DNA of 8,328 bases, from assembly GCA_021838985.1 (NCBI GenBank), contig JAKCCC010000062.1:1-8328 (forward strand). The letters are read 5' to 3'. Below the pieces are notes generated by a model, which was not told where the DNA came from, ran no database searches, and saw only the letters and a program-made list of their open reading frames with translations. A program made the position numbers and the translations under genes. Origin of the DNA: Planctomycetota bacterium. Its GTDB lineage: Bacteria; Planctomycetota; Phycisphaerae; WQYP01. Positions 5,962 through 8,328 of this stretch are shown here, in pieces (the stretch's first letter is position 1; every line of letters starts with the position of its first letter).

Positions 5962-6126
5962 TAGACGGCGCGGCCCCCAAGTTTAGTCGCCTACGGCGAC
6001 CCGCCGCGAATGGGACGGAGCTCGCAGCGCCAAGCGGGCACGCCCCAAGGTGTGCTACCAAATCCGTCGTGCACCTCCAGCGCACTGACCTCCGGCCTGC
6101 GCGCCTTCATTTCCCCGCGGGCCGGG

Positions 6127-6132
6127 TAGAAT
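6127..6132 (+). promoter_or_regulatory. Candidate -10 box for the symporter gene
   Basis: TAGAAT matches the sigma70 -10 consensus at five of six bases and lies 45 bases before the chosen start at 6178. The best -35 candidates (CTTCAT or TTCATT near 6105-6111) are poor. A separate promoter here would let the symporter be transcribed independently of the upstream gene. Confidence 0.28.
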
Positions 6133-6177
6133 AACGCGGGTTCGGCCCGGTCCAGCCGCAGGATGAAAGGCCCGCGC

Positions 6178-8286
6178 ATGTCACCTCTCGATTGGCTCAT
6201 TCTGCTGCTGCCGCTGCCGTTGCTTTTTCTGATCAGCCTGGCCACGCGGCGTTACATCACGGGCGTGGCGGATTTCCTCACCGGCCGGCGCGCCGCCGGC
6301 CGTTACCTGGTTTGCGTATCGCAGGGCACCGCGTCCATGGGCTTGATCAGCGCCGTAGCGTTCTTCGAGATGTTTTACCGGGCCGGCACCGCCATCAACT
6401 GGTGGGGGAACCTGTACCTTCCCGCCAGCCTGATGGTGGCGCTGACTGGTTTTGTGGTTTACCGCTACCGCGAAACGCGGGTGATGACGATGGCGCAGTT
6501 TTTCGAGGTGCGCTATTCCCGCAAGTTTCGCATCTTCATGGGCGCGCTGGCGGTGCTTTCCGGGGTGGTCAATTACGGCATCTTTCCCGCCGTCAACGCG
6601 CACTTCTTCATCTATTACTGCCACCTGCCGCGGGTGTTGCACGTCGGCCCGTTGGCGACGCCGACCTTTCCACTGCTGCTGGGACTGTTTCTTTCGCTGG
6701 CGCTGGGCATGGTTTTGCTCGGCGGCCAATTACAACAGATGCTCGCCGATTGCCTGGAGGGCGTGCTTTCCGGCATCCTGTTTATCATCGTGGCGGCGGC
6801 CATCCTTTACGAGTTCAGCTTCCATCAGATGTACGTGGCCATGGCCTCCGCCCCGCCCGGGCGCAGCTTGCTGAATCCCTTCGATACCGGCCACATGCGC
6901 AATTTCAATATCTATTATATATTGATCGGTGTTATTGCCAGCGTCTACGGCGTCATGAGCTGGCAGGGCAATCAGGGTTTCAACGCCGCGCCCGCCAACC
7001 CCCACGAGGCCAAGATGGCCAATATCCTGGGCAACTGGCGGGGTCTGACCCGCAACCTGGTCTTCACCCTGCTGGCCCTGGCGGCGGTAACCTACATGAA
7101 AAATCCCGCCTTCGCGCCCCAGGCGGCGACGGTGCGGGCGCAACTGCACGGCATCGCCAATCCCACCCTGCGCGTCCAGGAGACGGTTCCCGTGGCGTTA
7201 AGCCACCTGCTGCCGGCGGGCGTGAAAGGATGTTTCGCCGCCATGATGTTTCTGATGATGCTGGCGGTGGACATCAGCTACCTGCATTCCTGGGGCAGCA
7301 TTTTCGTGCAGGATGTGGTGCTGCCATTGCGGCGAGAACCGCTGCGCCCGACTACGCACCTCAATCTGCTCCGCGGATCGATTACCGGCGTGGCCGTCTT
7401 TGCCTTTTTCTTCAGTCTGCTGTTTCGCCAAACGCAGTACATCTTCATGTTTTTCGCCATCACCGGCGCCATTTACCTGGGCGGCAGCGGAGCGGTGATC
7501 ATCGGCGGCCTGTATTGGCGGCGCGGCACGACGGCGGCGGCCTGGGCGACCATGGGGATCGGCTCGAGCGTGGCGGTGTTCGGCATTGTCGCCCCTTATA
7601 TCTGGCCCGCCTTCCCCATCAATGGCCAATACATGTTCGGCCTGGCGATCGGCGGCAGCTGTGTGACGTATGTGGCGCTGTCGCTGGCCACCGGTCGCCG
7701 CCATGAGACCGCTAGGCGACTCGACAAAGCTCGCCAGTCTGCGAGTCGCCCCCTGGCGACCTGCCCGCCCGCTGGCGGGGCGAGCGGCGCGCCGTTCAAC
7801 ATGGAGCGCATGTTGCATCGCGGCGTGTACGCCCGGTCGGAAGATATGGTCCAAGCACAAGCCAAAGCAGGCCTGGCCGGCTGGAAGAGAATTTTGCTCG
7901 GCTTCGACGAGCACTTCACGCGCGGCGACAAGATTATTTCCGCGGGCTTTTTCGGGTGGAGTATGTTCTTTTTTGTCGGCTTCGTGGTGATCACGCTGAT
8001 CAATCTGGTTCACCCCTGGCCCGATCGACTCTGGTGGCAATGGGGCCTGGTGGGCATCTACCTGGCCATTATTCTGACGCCCTTGACCACGATCTGGTTT
8101 ACCTGGGGCGCCCTGCGGGATCTGCGGCGATTCTTTCAAACCCTGCGCGTACGGCGGGTGGATGAGCGCGATGATGGCCGCGTCATCGGCCATCGCAATG
8201 CCGATGAAGTTCCCGCCTCCGATGGGGCCGATGCTCCCGCCGCTCCGCCCGCGCCGGCGGCACGGGAATCCACGACCCACGCATAG
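6178..8286 (+). CDS. Sodium:solute symporter (SSS family), probably sugar or related organic solute uptake
   Basis: The 702-residue product is a polytopic inner-membrane protein. I count about 13 hydrophobic segments in the SSS core (starting at about 5-22, 77-96, 121-140, 162-184, 195-213, 245-262 and so on to 485-505) and two more near 589-610 and 624-645. Regions such as SQGTASMGLISAVAFFEMFYRAG, AQFFEVRYSRKFR followed by GVVNYGIFPAVNA, and MSWQGNQGFNAAP fit PVC-group members of this family, which move a solute inward with Na+ on a LeuT-type fold. The portion from FNMERMLHRG to FDEHFTRGDKI and the last two helices form a C-terminal extension seen in such homologues. ATG at 6178 is preferred over the in-frame ATG at 6163, because GAAAGG (6165-6170) lies seven bases before 6178 while 6163 has no spaced ribosome binding site. 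The linker at about 508-538 is hydrophilic and encoded by palindromic DNA, and the tail from 660 is hydrophilic and Ala/Pro-rich. The substrate is not readable from sequence; hydrolase context suggests a sugar. Confidence 0.9.
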   Translation: MSPLDWLILLLPLPLLFLISLATRRYITGVADFLTGRRAAGRYLVCVSQGTASMGLISAVAFFEMFYRAGTAINWWGNLYLPASLMVALTGFVVYRYRETRVMTMAQFFEVRYSRKFRIFMGALAVLSGVVNYGIFPAVNAHFFIYYCHLPRVLHVGPLATPTFPLLLGLFLSLALGMVLLGGQLQQMLADCLEGVLSGILFIIVAAAILYEFSFHQMYVAMASAPPGRSLLNPFDTGHMRNFNIYYILIGVIASVYGVMSWQGNQGFNAAPANPHEAKMANILGNWRGLTRNLVFTLLALAAVTYMKNPAFAPQAATVRAQLHGIANPTLRVQETVPVALSHLLPAGVKGCFAAMMFLMMLAVDISYLHSWGSIFVQDVVLPLRREPLRPTTHLNLLRGSITGVAVFAFFFSLLFRQTQYIFMFFAITGAIYLGGSGAVIIGGLYWRRGTTAAAWATMGIGSSVAVFGIVAPYIWPAFPINGQYMFGLAIGGSCVTYVALSLATGRRHETARRLDKARQSASRPLATCPPAGGASGAPFNMERMLHRGVYARSEDMVQAQAKAGLAGWKRILLGFDEHFTRGDKIISAGFFGWSMFFFVGFVVITLINLVHPWPDRLWWQWGLVGIYLAIILTPLTTIWFTWGALRDLRRFFQTLRVRRVDERDDGRVIGHRNADEVPASDGADAPAAPPAPAARESTTHA
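7715..7779. repeat. Palindrome-rich insert inside the symporter gene
   Basis: ggcgactcg (7715-7723) and cgagtcgcc (7742-7750) form a perfect nine-base inverted repeat with an 18-base loop. A second pair, CCCGC (7768-7772) and GCGGG (7775-7779), follows closely. Together they encode a hydrophilic stretch (about RRLDKARQSASRPLATCPPA) between the last core helix and the FNMERMLHRG segment. An in-frame insertion of a palindromic element tolerated in a flexible linker would explain this; ordinary linker evolution in GC-rich DNA is the alternative. Confidence 0.4.
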
Positions 8287-8309
8287 CCCGAATCGTGGCC
8301 ATTCGCGGG
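8287..8309 (+). terminator. Possible hairpin just after the symporter stop
   Basis: CGAAT (8289-8293) pairs with ATTCG (8301-8305) around a seven-base loop, directly after the TAG at 8284-8286, and CC/GG outside it can extend the stem with a CG bulge. No T-run follows before the window ends, so an intrinsic terminator is only suggested. Alternative pairings (TAGCCC with GGGCTA, CCGAA with TTCGG) are also possible in this stretch. Confidence 0.25.
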
Positions 8310-8328
8310 TTCGGCTGGGGCTATCGGG

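Larger units (their letters stand above)
5769..6177. other. Gene-free gap between hydrolase-like gene and symporter (409 bp)
   Basis: The gap holds the distant copy of the dispersed repeat (5853-5961), a perfect GTCGCC-TAC-GGCGAC hairpin (5986-6000) and a candidate -10 at 6127-6132. A 63-codon frame (5795-5986) has GGAGG nine bases before its ATG, but it consists mostly of the repeat and is Arg/Gly-rich, so I do not call it a gene. No terminator with a T-run is visible after 5768. Confidence 0.5.

Noticed and set aside
6192..7706. 504-codon plus-strand frame inside the symporter gene
   Set aside because: Composition is that of a frameshifted GC-rich shadow (Arg, Gly, His, Pro), while the symporter frame shows clear membrane helices.
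7198..8280. 360-codon minus-strand frame opposite the symporter
   Set aside because: Antisense shadow of a conserved membrane protein gene; no domain or ribosome binding site supports it.
1..8328. CRISPR array, tRNA, rRNA, transposase or phage module
   Set aside because: No regularly spaced repeats, cloverleaf-like sequence, rRNA segments or transposase/integrase motifs were seen on either strand.

Overview
The window looks like chromosomal DNA of a GC-rich bacterium of the Planctomycetota-Verrucomicrobiota-Lentisphaerota (PVC) group. Phycisphaerae-like Planctomycetota is my best guess. The evidence is a pseudopilin-like protein with an FTLIELLVVI segment followed by LLPALAKARE and a C-terminal H-Xn-D-A/G motif, a long sodium:solute symporter with extra C-terminal membrane helices, and an AraC-type regulator divergent from them. 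This combination is a common carbohydrate-utilisation layout in that group. The taxonomic call is an inference from protein style, not a database result.

Layout. (1) 1-564, minus strand: N-terminal 188 codons of a cupin-type regulator, probably AraC family, running off the left edge. (2) 565-1430: a long gene-free divergent region holding a perfect minus-strand TATAAT, two copies of a dispersed repeat, a strong hairpin, a candidate plus-strand promoter and a structured leader ending in T5 directly before a strong ribosome binding site. (3) 1431-2666: pseudopilin-like secreted protein with an unusually long leader peptide. (4) 2667-3065: gene-free, with a decayed duplicate of the pseudopilin's C-terminal codons. 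(5) 3066-5768: a secreted 900-residue protein with a carbohydrate-binding-type beta-sandwich and a probable glycoside-hydrolase-like barrel; its real start is a GTG. (6) 5769-6177: gene-free, with another copy of the dispersed repeat and a candidate -10. (7) 6178-8286: SSS-family sodium:solute symporter carrying a palindrome-rich hydrophilic insert in its C-terminal linker.

How the parts may work together (inference): the AraC-type protein would sense a sugar or glycan fragment and control the divergent genes. The CBM/hydrolase-like protein would bind and cut a polysaccharide outside the cytoplasm. The symporter would import the product with sodium. The pseudopilin-like protein would be a surface or secretion component made with this set. 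The three plus-strand genes are separated by about 400 bp gaps, so they need not form one operon.

No CRISPR array, tRNA, rRNA, transposase or phage gene is visible. The least explained items are the dispersed, apparently structured intergenic repeat shared by two gaps, the uncharacterised hydrolase-like protein, and the palindromic insert inside the symporter gene.
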